NCBI GenBank assembly: GCA_934668285.1
Contig: CAKUNB010000037.1
Coordinates: forward strand, 1 to 12,791
Reading direction: 5' to 3'
Length of the DNA stretch: 12,791 nucleotides
DNA from: an uncultured Oscillospiraceae bacterium
GTDB taxonomy: Bacteria > Bacillota > Clostridia > Oscillospirales > Oscillospiraceae
A program made the position numbers and the translations under genes. Shown here in pieces: positions 6,222-12,791 of the stretch (the stretch's first letter is position 1; each line of letters starts with the position of its first letter). The notes beneath the pieces were generated by a model. It had not been told where the DNA came from. It did no database searches and saw only the letters and a program-made list of their open reading frames with translations.

Positions 6222-7207
6222 CGATAGCTTTCCCCGCTGCCCGCGAAAATTGCACCGCTGCATTTTTGCGCCAGCAGCTCGGCGTAGCGCCGCAGCAGCT
6301 CCGGCGAAAGCGCTTCGTCGATGATGAGCTGCCAGCCGTCTGCGGCAACGGCGGCGGCCTTTGCGGCCAGCAGCTCGTTTTCCAGTCCGGTCAGGCGGTA
6401 TTTCAGCGCGGACTGCTCGTCGAGCAGGCGGCGCACGGCGGCGGCGGTTTCCTGCGGCCTTGCCGAAAGCGCGGCGGAAACGGCCTGATTCTGCGCAAAA
6501 ATCCCGTTCAGATAGGCCAGCGCCTCTCCGCCGCACAGCAGCTCGATGCGCGAGCCGCCGTGGAAGCGGACGTTTGACAGGAGCTTGACGAGACCAATTT
6601 CACCGGTGCGGGCGACGTGCGTACCGCAGCAGGCGCACAGGTCGATGCCCTCAATCTCGACCAGCCGCACCGCGCCGGTCAGCTCCTTTTTGCTCCGATA
6701 GGGCAGGGCGGCCAGCTCCGCCGCGTCCGGATAGAACACCCGAAAGGGCAGATCGCGCCAGATCGCTTCGTTCGCGGCCAGCTCGACCGCCTGCAGCTGT
6801 TCGGCGCTCAGCTCGCCGGAAAAATCGATGGTGATCGCGTCGCTGCCCATGTGAAAGCCGACGTTGTCATAGCCAAAGCAGGCGTGTACGATGCCGGAGA
6901 CGATGTGCTCGCCCGAGTGTCCCTGCATGAAGCGGAAGCGGCGCGGCCAGTCGATCTCCAGCTCGACCTCGCCGCCGACGGGCAGGGGGCGGCCGCAGAC
7001 GTGGACAATTGCCTCGCCGTCTTTAAAAACGTCCGTCACTGCCGCGCCGGAGATCGTGCCGAGGTCGCAGGGCTGCCCGCCGCCGGTGGGGTAAAAGACC
7101 GTGCGGTCAAGCGTAACGTGCCAGCCGCCGTTACCCTCCTCGCAGGAAAGCACGCGGGCGGTCGCGGTGCGGAGATATTGGTTTACATAATATAGCTTTT
7201 CGGCCAT
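6062..7207 (-). CDS. alaX: Alanyl-tRNA editing protein AlaX-L (trans-editing of mischarged tRNA-Ala)
   Basis: This 381-residue homologue of the editing half of AlaRS hydrolyses Ser- or Gly-tRNA(Ala) in trans. The second-domain zinc ligands are HSGEH (H97, H101) and C193-x3-H197 in CACCGTH. The segment [13 protein letters not shown] (34-46) is typical of the AlaRS N-terminal editing fold. A coiled linker (about 255-290) leads to a DHHA1-like end with [14 protein letters not shown] (351-364), which makes it the long AlaX-L form. The ATG at 7205-7207 has GAGGA (7216-7220) 8 nt upstream and lies about 25 nt below a good promoter; the farther upstream in-frame Met falls inside that promoter. Its 3' 160 bp overlap the convergent deacetylase gene. 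Confidence 0.93.
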   Translation of the reverse strand: MAEKLYYVNQYLRTATARVLSCEEGNGGWHVTLDRTVFYPTGGGQPCDLGTISGAAVTDVFKDGEAIVHVCGRPLPVGGEVELEIDWPRRFRFMQGHSGEHIVSGIVHACFGYDNVGFHMGSDAITIDFSGELSAEQLQAVELAANEAIWRDLPFRVFYPDAAELAALPYRSKKELTGAVRLVEIEGIDLCACCGTHVARTGEIGLVKLLSNVRFHGGSRIELLCGGEALAYLNGIFAQNQAVSAALSARPQETAAAVRRLLDEQSALKYRLTGLENELLAAKAAAVAADGWQLIIDEALSPELLRRYAELLAQKCSGAIFAGSGESYRYVLFDPNGDLRELSKRLNSSLNGRGGGKPGFVQGSVSASRAAIESFFSNEKL

Positions 7208-7238
7208 GTGACTCATCCTCATTTTCATTTCTGCTGCT

Positions 7239-7267
7239 ATTATATCGGTATCGGGCGGGAAAGGCAA
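7239..7267 (-). promoter_or_regulatory. Sigma-A-type promoter of alaX
   Basis: On the minus strand TTGCCT (7262-7267) and a perfect TATAAT (7239-7244) are 17 bp apart. Transcription would begin near 7232, giving a leader of about 25 nt that contains the ribosome binding site. Confidence 0.75.
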
Positions 7268-7278
7268 GTAAAAATAGC

Positions 7279-7307
7279 TTGACAGGGAAAAACCCGCGTG
7301 ATAAACT
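7279..7307 (+). promoter_or_regulatory. Sigma-A-type promoter of deoC
   Basis: A perfect TTGACA (7279-7284) is followed 17 bp later by TAAACT (7302-7307), with TG just upstream as an extended -10. The predicted leader is about 37 nt. Its -35 box is only 11 bp from the -35 box of the divergent alaX promoter. Confidence 0.75.
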
Positions 7308-7350
7308 CAAATCGATCAAGACCCAGAAACTACCGAAAGGAAGTACCGAT

Positions 7351-8085
7351 ATGGATATCAATGAAATTATTCGTCAAGTGACAGAAGAAGTCAGCGCGGA
7401 CTGTGGCCCGAAGCTGACGGCGCCGGAGGCAGGCGCGAGCATTGCCAAGTACATCGACCACACGCTGCTCAAGCCGGAGGCCAGCCTTGAGGATATTCAC
7501 CGCATCTGCGAGGAGGCCAAGCAGTACCACACGGCCAGCGTCTGCGTCAACCCCAGCTATATTCGTTACGTTGCCGAGCAGCTCGCGGGCAGCGATGTGA
7601 CGCCCTGCTGCGTCATTGCCTTCCCCCTCGGCGCCTGCACGCCGGAGGCCAAGGCCTTTGAGGCTGCCGATGCGGCGGCCAACGGCGCGAAGGAGATCGA
7701 CATGGTTGTCAACGTCGGCGCGATCAAGTCCGGCGACTGGAAGCTCGTCAAGCGCGACATCGAGGGTGTGGTCAACGCCGTGCGCGGCCGTGCGCTGGTC
7801 AAGGTCATCATCGAAACGTGCCTGCTGACCGACGAGGAAAAGGTCAAGGCCTGCATCTGCGCGAAGCTCGCGGGCGCTGCCTTCGTCAAGACCTCCACCG
7901 GCTTCTCCACCGGCGGCGCAACGGTCGAGGACGTTCGCCTCATGCGGCAGACGGTCGGCCCTGAGCTGGGCGTGAAGGCTTCCGGCGGCGTTCGCACCTA
8001 TGAGGATGCGATTGCAATGATCGAGGCCGGCGCAACCCGCATCGGCGCCAGCGCAACGGCGAAGATCGTCGCGGGCGCGAAGTAA
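7351..8085 (+). CDS. deoC: Deoxyribose-phosphate aldolase
   Basis: DeoC (244 residues) cleaves 2-deoxyribose-5-phosphate to acetaldehyde and glyceraldehyde-3-phosphate, feeding deoxynucleoside carbon into central metabolism. The aldolase barrel is clear: [10 protein letters not shown] (33-42), [10 protein letters not shown] (115-124, D117), KVIIET (151-156), [14 protein letters not shown] with the Schiff-base Lys K180, and VKASGGVRT with the proton-relay Lys K209. These match D102, K167 and K201 of the E. coli enzyme. An N-terminal extension of about 30 residues precedes the barrel. The ATG at 7351 has AAGGAAG 7 nt upstream. It stands as a single gene with its own promoter and terminator; no deoA, deoB or nucleoside transporter gene is next to it here. 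Several extra stop codons follow the TAA. Confidence 0.97.
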   Translation: MDINEIIRQVTEEVSADCGPKLTAPEAGASIAKYIDHTLLKPEASLEDIHRICEEAKQYHTASVCVNPSYIRYVAEQLAGSDVTPCCVIAFPLGACTPEAKAFEAADAAANGAKEIDMVVNVGAIKSGDWKLVKRDIEGVVNAVRGRALVKVIIETCLLTDEEKVKACICAKLAGAAFVKTSTGFSTGGATVEDVRLMRQTVGPELGVKASGGVRTYEDAIAMIEAGATRIGASATAKIVAGAK

Positions 8086-8099
8086 TAATAGTAATAATA

Positions 8100-8142
8100 C
8101 ACGAAAAATCCCGACAGGAGGTTCCTGCCGGGATTTTTCGTG
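8100..8142. terminator. Bidirectional intrinsic terminator between deoC and the P-type ATPase
   Basis: The arms at 8100-8118 and 8124-8142 form a 19-position stem with a single A-C mismatch and a 5-nt loop. The GC-rich core is flanked by an A-run on the left and a T-run on the right, so it can stop transcription from either side. It lies 14 nt after the deoC stop and ends directly before the ATPase stop (8143-8145), as expected between convergent genes. Confidence 0.9.
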
Positions 8143-10578
8143 CTATTTTCTGCGCCGGACGCGGCGGCGGGGGAGGTGCTTGTCGCGGCGGGCCATGCCG
8201 TTGTCGAAAAACAGCAGGAAAAACCGCATGACTGTCGGGCAGGCGAGCAGCAGCAGCGCCAGAATCATCCCCGATTGCAGCGACAGCCGCGAAAGCTCGA
8301 AGAAGCCCGGAAGCAGCAGCAGCGCAATCGCCATCGCGGCGAGCATCGTGAGGAACACGGCAGTGCGGAGCTTGGTAAAGGGCTTGGAGACGTGGTAGAG
8401 CGTTACAAAGCCGACCGTTGCGACGACCCAGACGGCAATGGTGTTCAGCTCGGCCTCCGACAGCCGGAACACGCTGACAAACAGGCCAGCAATGGTCACG
8501 AGCACGATGTTCGTCAGGCCGCCGGGCATGGCGCGGCGCACCACATTGCGCAGGAAGCGGCCCTCGACACGGTCGTAATTCGGCTCCAGCGCGAGGAAGA
8601 AGGACGGCACGCCGATGGTCAGACCGCTGATAAGCGAAAGCTGAATGGCCTGTAATGGATACGGCATATCGAGGAAAAACAGCAGCAGCGTCATGACGAA
8701 GGAGAAGATATTCTTGACCAGAAACAGCGACGCGGCGCGCTGAATGTTGTTGATAACGCGGCGGCCCTCGGCAACGATGTGCGGCATGGCGCCGAACTGC
8801 GAGTCGAGCACGACGATCTGCGCAACCTGCGCCGCCGCCTGACTGCCGGAGGCCATCGCAATGCCGCAGTCGGCATCCTTCAGCGCCAGAACGTCGTTCA
8901 CGCCGTCGCCGGTCATGGCAACGGTATGGCCCTGCGCCTGCAGGGCGCGGACGAGGCGGCGCTTCTGGTCGGGCGTGACGCGGCCGAAGACGATGTATTT
9001 CTTCACGGCCTCGGCAAAGTCGCGGTCGGAAACCAGCGTGGAGGTGTCGATGTAGCGCTCGGCGTTTTCAATGCCGGCGCTGCGGGCGACCTCGCTGACG
9101 GTGATGGGGTTGTCGCCCGAGATCACGCGGACGGACACGCCCTGCGAGGCAAAGTAGCGGAAGGTGTCCTTCGCGTCGGGGCGCAGGAGGTTATTGAGGA
9201 AAACCAGCGCAATCGGCGTGACGCTGGCGGTGTCGAGCGCCGGCGACAGCTCGCGGTCGTAGGCTGCCAGCAGCAGCACGCGGCAGCCGCGCTCCGACCA
9301 CGGCTCGGCGTTTGCCCGCACGGTGTCGTAGCGGTCGCCGAGAATGAACTCCGGCGCGCCGACGATATAGCGGCCATGCTCGCCAAAATCGGCGGCGGAC
9401 CACTTGGACGAGGAGGAGAAGGGGATGCGCTTGACGGCGCGCCACAGGCTCTGCTCAGAGAACTGCGCCGCCATAGCCTTGGCCGTCTCGTTGTCCGGCT
9501 CCTCGCCGGAGTAGAAGGCGGCGAGAATTTTTTCAATCGCCTCGTAGTCAAAGCGCTGCGTATCGAGCGGGAAAATGTCGGAAACCTCCATCTTCGGCTC
9601 GGTGATCGTGCCGGTCTTGTCGACGCAGAGAACATCGACGTGCGCCAGCGTTTCGATGCAGTTCATGTCCTGCATCAGCACGCGGCTCTTCGTCAGCTTC
9701 AGGCAGCTCACCGCAATGGCCACGCTCGTCAGCAGATACAGGCCCTCGGGAATCATGCCGATCAGGGCGGCGACGGTGTACTGAATGGAGTCCTTGAGCG
9801 GCAGACCCTGAAAAACATTCAGATAGTGCCGCAGGAACAGGAAGATGCCCATCGGGATCAGCGCGATGCCGACGACGGTGATCAGGCGCGTCAGCGAGAG
9901 CATCATTTCGGATTTTGTGGATTTGACGTTGCGGCGGGCCTCGGCGGCAAGCTGCGCGGCGTAGCTCTCCGCGCCGACGTGCGTCAGCTGGGCGCGGCAG
10001 CGGCCGGAAATGACGAAGCTGCCGGACTTGAGCTCGTCGCCGGGGCGCTTGATGATCGCGTCGGCCTCGCCGGTCAGCAACGACTCGTTGACCTGCATCT
10101 CGCCCGTGCGGACGAGGGCATCGGCGCAGATCTGGTCGCCCGCGCCGAATTCGACGATATCGTCCCGCACGAGCTGATCTGTGCGGACGGGGACGCGCTG
10201 CCCGCTGCGGATGGCGCGCACCGTACCGGCCGCGACCAGCGTCAGCTTATCGACCGCCCGTTTGGCGCGGATCTCCTGAAAAATGCCGATGATCGTGTTG
10301 GCAAAGGCAATAATCAGGAACGTCATGTTCTTGAACGACCCGACGATTGCCAGCGCGACGGCCAAGACGATAAAAATCAGGTTAAAGAAGGTAAAAACGT
10401 TCTCTTTTACGATCTGCCGCTCAGATTTTGTGTTGGATTTTGGGGTAATATTGCGCTGCCCGCACTTTTGCCGGAGGGTGACCTCCTGCGCGGACAGACC
10501 TTCCTCCGGCGCTGCGTTCACGACGGGAATATTCCGCTTCCGCTCGCCGGAGGGGACATGGGATACTTTCTTTTTCAT
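8143..10578 (-). CDS. Cation-translocating P-type ATPase (CtpE-like, probably calcium)
   Basis: This 811-residue membrane pump uses ATP to move a cation across the cytoplasmic membrane. Visible parts are helices at about 61-81 and 85-101, the actuator loop with LLTGEAD (167-173), helices at 231-250 and 268-292 with the ion-site motif IPEGL (276-280), the phosphorylation motif DKTGTIT (D320), the nucleotide site with [10 protein letters not shown] (386-395), and MTGDGVND (555-562). A C-terminal bundle of about six helices starts at 620. [14 protein letters not shown] and [12 protein letters not shown] resemble the CtpE subfamily, whose mycobacterial member imports calcium; ion choice here is inferred. 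No heavy-metal-binding domain is present. It ends in an Arg-rich tail ([15 protein letters not shown]). The ATG at 10576-10578 has GGAGC upstream; an earlier in-frame Met lies above the promoter. Confidence 0.93.
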   Translation of the reverse strand: MKKKVSHVPSGERKRNIPVVNAAPEEGLSAQEVTLRQKCGQRNITPKSNTKSERQIVKENVFTFFNLIFIVLAVALAIVGSFKNMTFLIIAFANTIIGIFQEIRAKRAVDKLTLVAAGTVRAIRSGQRVPVRTDQLVRDDIVEFGAGDQICADALVRTGEMQVNESLLTGEADAIIKRPGDELKSGSFVISGRCRAQLTHVGAESYAAQLAAEARRNVKSTKSEMMLSLTRLITVVGIALIPMGIFLFLRHYLNVFQGLPLKDSIQYTVAALIGMIPEGLYLLTSVAIAVSCLKLTKSRVLMQDMNCIETLAHVDVLCVDKTGTITEPKMEVSDIFPLDTQRFDYEAIEKILAAFYSGEEPDNETAKAMAAQFSEQSLWRAVKRIPFSSSSKWSAADFGEHGRYIVGAPEFILGDRYDTVRANAEPWSERGCRVLLLAAYDRELSPALDTASVTPIALVFLNNLLRPDAKDTFRYFASQGVSVRVISGDNPITVSEVARSAGIENAERYIDTSTLVSDRDFAEAVKKYIVFGRVTPDQKRRLVRALQAQGHTVAMTGDGVNDVLALKDADCGIAMASGSQAAAQVAQIVVLDSQFGAMPHIVAEGRRVINNIQRAASLFLVKNIFSFVMTLLLFFLDMPYPLQAIQLSLISGLTIGVPSFFLALEPNYDRVEGRFLRNVVRRAMPGGLTNIVLVTIAGLFVSVFRLSEAELNTIAVWVVATVGFVTLYHVSKPFTKLRTAVFLTMLAAMAIALLLLPGFFELSRLSLQSGMILALLLLACPTVMRFFLLFFDNGMARRDKHLPRRRVRRRK

Positions 10579-10609
10579 ACGAAACGCTCCGTTTTCGATT
10601 CCTATGCGC

Positions 10610-10618
10610 ATTATAGCA
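10610..10618 (-). promoter_or_regulatory. Extended -10 promoter of the P-type ATPase
   Basis: The minus strand reads TGCTATAAT (complement of 10610-10618), a perfect -10 with the TG extension. No good -35 box is found at 16-18 bp spacing. Transcription would start near 10603, about 25 nt before the ATG at 10578, which supports that start codon. Confidence 0.65.
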
Positions 10619-10691
10619 CACCGGCAGAGAAAAAACACTACCGCATCGACAAAATATTGTAAATTATCTGCAAATTTGCGGGGAAAAACTG

Positions 10692-10716
10692 AAAAATCAG
10701 GCTTGATTTTTGCCTG
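10692..10716. repeat. Overlapping inverted repeats across the rplS -35 region
   Basis: The arms 10692-10699 and 10704-10711 form a perfect 8-bp palindrome with a 4-nt loop, and 10698-10702 pairs with 10712-10716 as an alternative. Both cover the -35 box of the rplS promoter. This could be an operator, or simply AT-rich upstream DNA. Confidence 0.45.
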
Positions 10717-10731
10717 CGCGTATGCTAGAAT
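10703..10731 (+). promoter_or_regulatory. Promoter of rplS
   Basis: TTGATT (10703-10708) and TAGAAT (10726-10731) are 17 bp apart, with TG one base before the -10 as an extension. The start point would be near 10738, giving a leader of about 75 nt before the rplS ATG. Confidence 0.75.
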
Positions 10732-10737
10732 AAACCG

Positions 10738-10813
10738 GTCTGAAAATGGGTGGTCCTCTGCGCGGCGCGGTCATCGCCGGCATGAACGCCTAATAAACAA
10801 GGAGGACACAGCT
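10738..10813 (+). promoter_or_regulatory. rplS 5' leader with a small hairpin and a 15-codon reading frame
   Basis: The leader contains a 5-bp hairpin CGGCG/CGCCG with a 7-nt loop (about 10763-10779) and an uninterrupted ATG frame from 10746 to TAA at 10791-10793. That frame lacks a clear ribosome binding site. It then runs into the strong AAGGAGG of rplS (10799-10805). L19 leaders that bind the protein are known in Firmicutes, but I cannot match this one to that family by eye. Confidence 0.3.
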
Positions 10814-11155
10814 ATGGATCTGATGAAGGCTCTGACCAGCCAGTACATGAAGGAAGAGCTGCCGCAGATGAATGTCGGCGACACCGTTCGAGTTCATGTA
10901 AAGATTAAGGAAGGCGCTCGTGAAAGAGTGCAGGCGTTTGAAGGCACCATCATTGCCCGCAAGCATGGCGGCATTGAGGAATCCATCACCGTTCGCCGTC
11001 TGAGCTACGGCGTCGGCTGCGAGAAGGTTTTCCCCGTTCATTCGCCCAACATCGTGAAGGTTGAAACCGTTCGCCGCGGCAAGGTTCGCCGTGCGAAGCT
11101 GTACTACCTGCGCGACCGTCTCGGCAAGGCTGCCAAGGTCAAGGAAAGAGTTTAA
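10814..11155 (+). CDS. rplS: 50S ribosomal protein L19
   Basis: L19 (113 residues) binds 23S rRNA at the interface with the 30S subunit. The family is clear along its whole length: an N-terminal helix ([14 protein letters not shown]), [13 protein letters not shown] (22-34), [13 protein letters not shown] (38-50), [19 protein letters not shown] (56-74) and a basic end with [16 protein letters not shown]. The ATG at 10814 follows AAGGAGG with 8-nt spacing. Codon choice (more CGT and GTT than its neighbours) suggests high expression. In many Firmicutes rplS follows rpsP-rimM-trmD; here it stands alone, between a divergent ATPase gene and dnaX, with its own promoter and terminator. Confidence 0.98.
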   Translation: MDLMKALTSQYMKEELPQMNVGDTVRVHVKIKEGARERVQAFEGTIIARKHGGIEESITVRRLSYGVGCEKVFPVHSPNIVKVETVRRGKVRRAKLYYLRDRLGKAAKVKERV

Positions 11156-11166
11156 TCGAAACAATT

Positions 11167-11204
11167 CCCCGTGCATCGTTCCGGTGCGCGGGGCTTGTTT
11201 TTTT
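11167..11204 (+). terminator. Intrinsic terminator of rplS
   Basis: A 12-bp stem (11167-11178 with 11182-11193, two G-U pairs) with a TTC loop is followed by CTTG and seven T (11198-11204). It begins 12 nt after the rplS stop codon. This is a textbook rightward terminator. Confidence 0.93.
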
Positions 11205-11205
11205 G

Positions 11206-11234
11206 TTGCTTTTTTCCGGCGAATCGAGTATACT
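11206..11234 (+). promoter_or_regulatory. Probable promoter of dnaX
   Basis: TTGCTT (11206-11211) and TATACT (11229-11234, 5 of 6 consensus positions) are 17 bp apart. The -35 begins one base after the T-run of the rplS terminator, so dnaX has its own start right behind it. The -35 is only a partial match. Confidence 0.55.
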
Positions 11235-11257
11235 AAAAGGCACCGGAGGTGAACGGG

Positions 11258-12791
11258 ATGTATCAGGCGCTTTATCGGAAATACCGCCCGCAGACGTTTG
11301 ACGACGTGGTGGGTCAGCAGGGCGTGACGCAGACGCTCAAAAATCAGATTCAGAACCGGCGGCTGAGCCATGCCTACCTGTTCACCGGAACGCGCGGGAC
11401 AGGCAAGACCTCCTGCGCCAAAATCCTCGCCAAGGCTGTCAACTGCGAGCATCCGGTCGACGGCAACCCCTGCAACTGCTGCCCCGCGTGCAAAAGCATC
11501 GACAGCGGCGCGTGTATGGACGTGCTGGAGATCGACGCGGCGTCCAATAACGGCGTCGATAACGTCCGCTCCCTGCGCGACGATGCGATCTACACGCCGA
11601 GCGAGGTCAAAATGCGGGTGTATATCATCGACGAGGTGCATATGCTCTCCATCAGCGCGTTTAATGCACTGTTAAAAATCATCGAGGAGCCGCCGGAGCA
11701 TCTGCTGTTCATTCTGGCGACGACGGAGCTGCACAAGGTTCCGGCGACGATTCTCTCGCGCTGCCAGCGCTTCTCCTTCCGGCGGCTGCTGCCGGAGGAC
11801 ATCGTCGACCGGCTGAACTATATCGCCTATCAGGAGCACATCGATCTGGAGCCGGACGGCGCGGCGTTTCTGGCGCGGCTGGCCGACGGCGGCATGCGCG
11901 ACGCGGTGAGCCTGCTCGACCAGTGCGCCTCAGCGGTCAACGGCGCGGTCACGACGGACGAGATCTGCCGCGTGCTTGGCTTCACTGCGGCGCGGAAAAC
12001 CGCCGAGCTGATGCAGGCCATCGGGCAGCACGACGCGCCCGCCGCGCTGACGATCTTCAACGAGCAGTACGCCGAGGGCAAGGACCTTGCAGCGATGCTC
12101 GACGAGCTGTGCGCCGTGGCGCGCGACCTTTTGATCCTCCGCACGGCCCCGAAGGGCGGCGTGAGTCTGATCTCCGGCATCTGCACGGAAAAGGAGCTGC
12201 GGACGCTCCTGCCGCTGTTCGGCGCGGGCGAGCTGCTGCGCATCACGTCGATTTTGCGCGACGCAGCGGCGGGCTTTAACACCAGCGCCAACCGGCGCAT
12301 CGACGCGGAGCTGGCGCTGCTGCGCCTGTGCGAAACGGAGGCAAAGCTCGACGCGCAGTCGCTGAGCGCGCGCATCAGCCGACTGGAAAACAAGCTGGCC
12401 GCCGGCTTTGTTCCGGCTACCGCGCCGGCGCAGGAGGCTGCTCCGGCTTCGGACGAGGCCCCGCCGTGGGACGATGCGGACGTGCCGCCCTTGCCGGAGG
12501 AGGCCCCCGCAGCGCCGCAGAAAGCTGCGCCGCCGCAATCGGACACGCCGGACGGCTTCTGGCAGAAGCTGGTCGAGCGGCTGCACCAGACGCTCAAGCG
12601 CTCTGTCGGCTGCCTGTTTGCAGCGGGGGAATCCTCGCCGGTGCAGGGACAGCTGAACGGCGACTGCCTGCTGCTCGACTGCCGCACGCCGCTGTCCAAG
12701 CAGCTCGTCAACACGCCGGAGGTCTTGCAGACCGTCGGCGAGAATGCATCGGCCCTGCTGGGCAGGAAAATCACCGCCCGCCTCGCTGAGG
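11258..12791 (+). CDS. dnaX: DNA polymerase III subunit gamma/tau (partial, runs off the right edge)
   Basis: DnaX is the ATPase core of the clamp loader that puts the sliding clamp on primed DNA and links the replisome polymerases. The 511 visible residues start MYQALYRKYRPQTFDDVVGQ. They have Walker A GTRGTGKT (44-51), a zinc module with C63, C72, C75 and C78 in the spacing of the E. coli protein, Walker B IIDEVHML (123-130) and the SRC motif (168-170). Domain III follows (about 220-360), then an Ala/Pro-rich linker (about 384-430) and the start of a tau C-terminal domain. The ATG at 11258 has GGAGG (11245-11249) 8 nt upstream. I saw no A-rich slippery site that would give a short gamma form in this part. 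The stop lies outside the window; ybaB and recR often follow dnaX. Confidence 0.97.
   Translation, partial: MYQALYRKYRPQTFDDVVGQQGVTQTLKNQIQNRRLSHAYLFTGTRGTGKTSCAKILAKAVNCEHPVDGNPCNCCPACKSIDSGACMDVLEIDAASNNGVDNVRSLRDDAIYTPSEVKMRVYIIDEVHMLSISAFNALLKIIEEPPEHLLFILATTELHKVPATILSRCQRFSFRRLLPEDIVDRLNYIAYQEHIDLEPDGAAFLARLADGGMRDAVSLLDQCASAVNGAVTTDEICRVLGFTAARKTAELMQAIGQHDAPAALTIFNEQYAEGKDLAAMLDELCAVARDLLILRTAPKGGVSLISGICTEKELRTLLPLFGAGELLRITSILRDAAAGFNTSANRRIDAELALLRLCETEAKLDAQSLSARISRLENKLAAGFVPATAPAQEAAPASDEAPPWDDADVPPLPEEAPAAPQKAAPPQSDTPDGFWQKLVERLHQTLKRSVGCLFAAGESSPVQGQLNGDCLLLDCRTPLSKQLVNTPEVLQTVGENASALLGRKITARLAE

Noticed and set aside
10579..10638. Longer start for the P-type ATPase at 10638
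   Set aside because: The extra 20 residues would lie across and upstream of the extended -10 promoter, while the ATG at 10578 has a ribosome binding site.
8779..10662. A 627-codon plus-strand frame opposite the P-type ATPase
   Set aside because: It is antisense to a protein with all P-type ATPase motifs and has shadow-like composition rich in Ala, Gly, Arg and His.
10790..12774. Long minus-strand frames opposite rplS and dnaX
   Set aside because: They are antisense to conserved genes, cross the rplS terminator and dnaX promoter, and show Ser/Ala/Arg-rich low-complexity sequence.
11258..12791. Possible programmed frameshift in dnaX giving a gamma form
   Set aside because: No A-AAA-AAG type slippery site with a following hairpin was found after domain III in the visible part.

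Overview
The window looks like chromosomal housekeeping DNA from a GC-rich member of the Clostridia, most likely an Oscillospiraceae-type gut anaerobe (the Oscillibacter/Flavonifractor neighbourhood). This is inferred from Firmicutes-style genes (Sua5 with its C-terminal domain, RlmA, a clostridial M18 peptidase, a CtpE-like P-type ATPase), strong AGGAGG-like ribosome binding sites and GC-rich codon use. No tRNA, rRNA, CRISPR array, transposase or phage gene was seen.

Region 1-373 holds no convincing gene. It is packed with perfect inverted repeats from about 3 to 281, including a three-way-junction-like block at 200-281. A separate GC-rich hairpin at 338-369 lies just past the stop of the leftward operon. 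This region is the least explained part of the window.

Region 374-5319 is a leftward operon, read in the order rlmA (23S rRNA G methyltransferase), prfA (release factor 1), sua5 (threonylcarbamoyl-AMP synthase), coaE (dephospho-CoA kinase), then an M18 aminopeptidase. The prfA/sua5 and sua5/coaE junctions are both 4-base ATGA overlaps. The coaE frame has no stop codon and runs straight into the aminopeptidase, which still keeps its own ribosome binding site and ATG. The theme is ribosome and tRNA modification and translation termination, with CoA synthesis and peptide turnover attached.

Region 5400-7207 has two convergent genes: a secreted NodB-family polysaccharide deacetylase (+) and an AlaX-L alanyl-tRNA editing protein (-). 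Their 3' ends overlap by 160 bp because the deacetylase frame has no stop until deep inside the conserved end of alaX.

Region 7239-8142 has back-to-back promoters for alaX (-) and deoC (+, deoxyribose-phosphate aldolase). A bidirectional terminator separates deoC from the facing P-type ATPase. Region 8143-10578 is that cation pump (-). It diverges from rplS (ribosomal protein L19, +), which has its own promoter, a leader of about 75 nt and a strong terminator. The dnaX gene (+) follows with its own promoter and runs off the right edge.

No wholly new system is evident. The points most worth following up are the palindrome-packed element at the left end, the stop-less coaE-aminopeptidase junction and the deacetylase/alaX 3' overlap.
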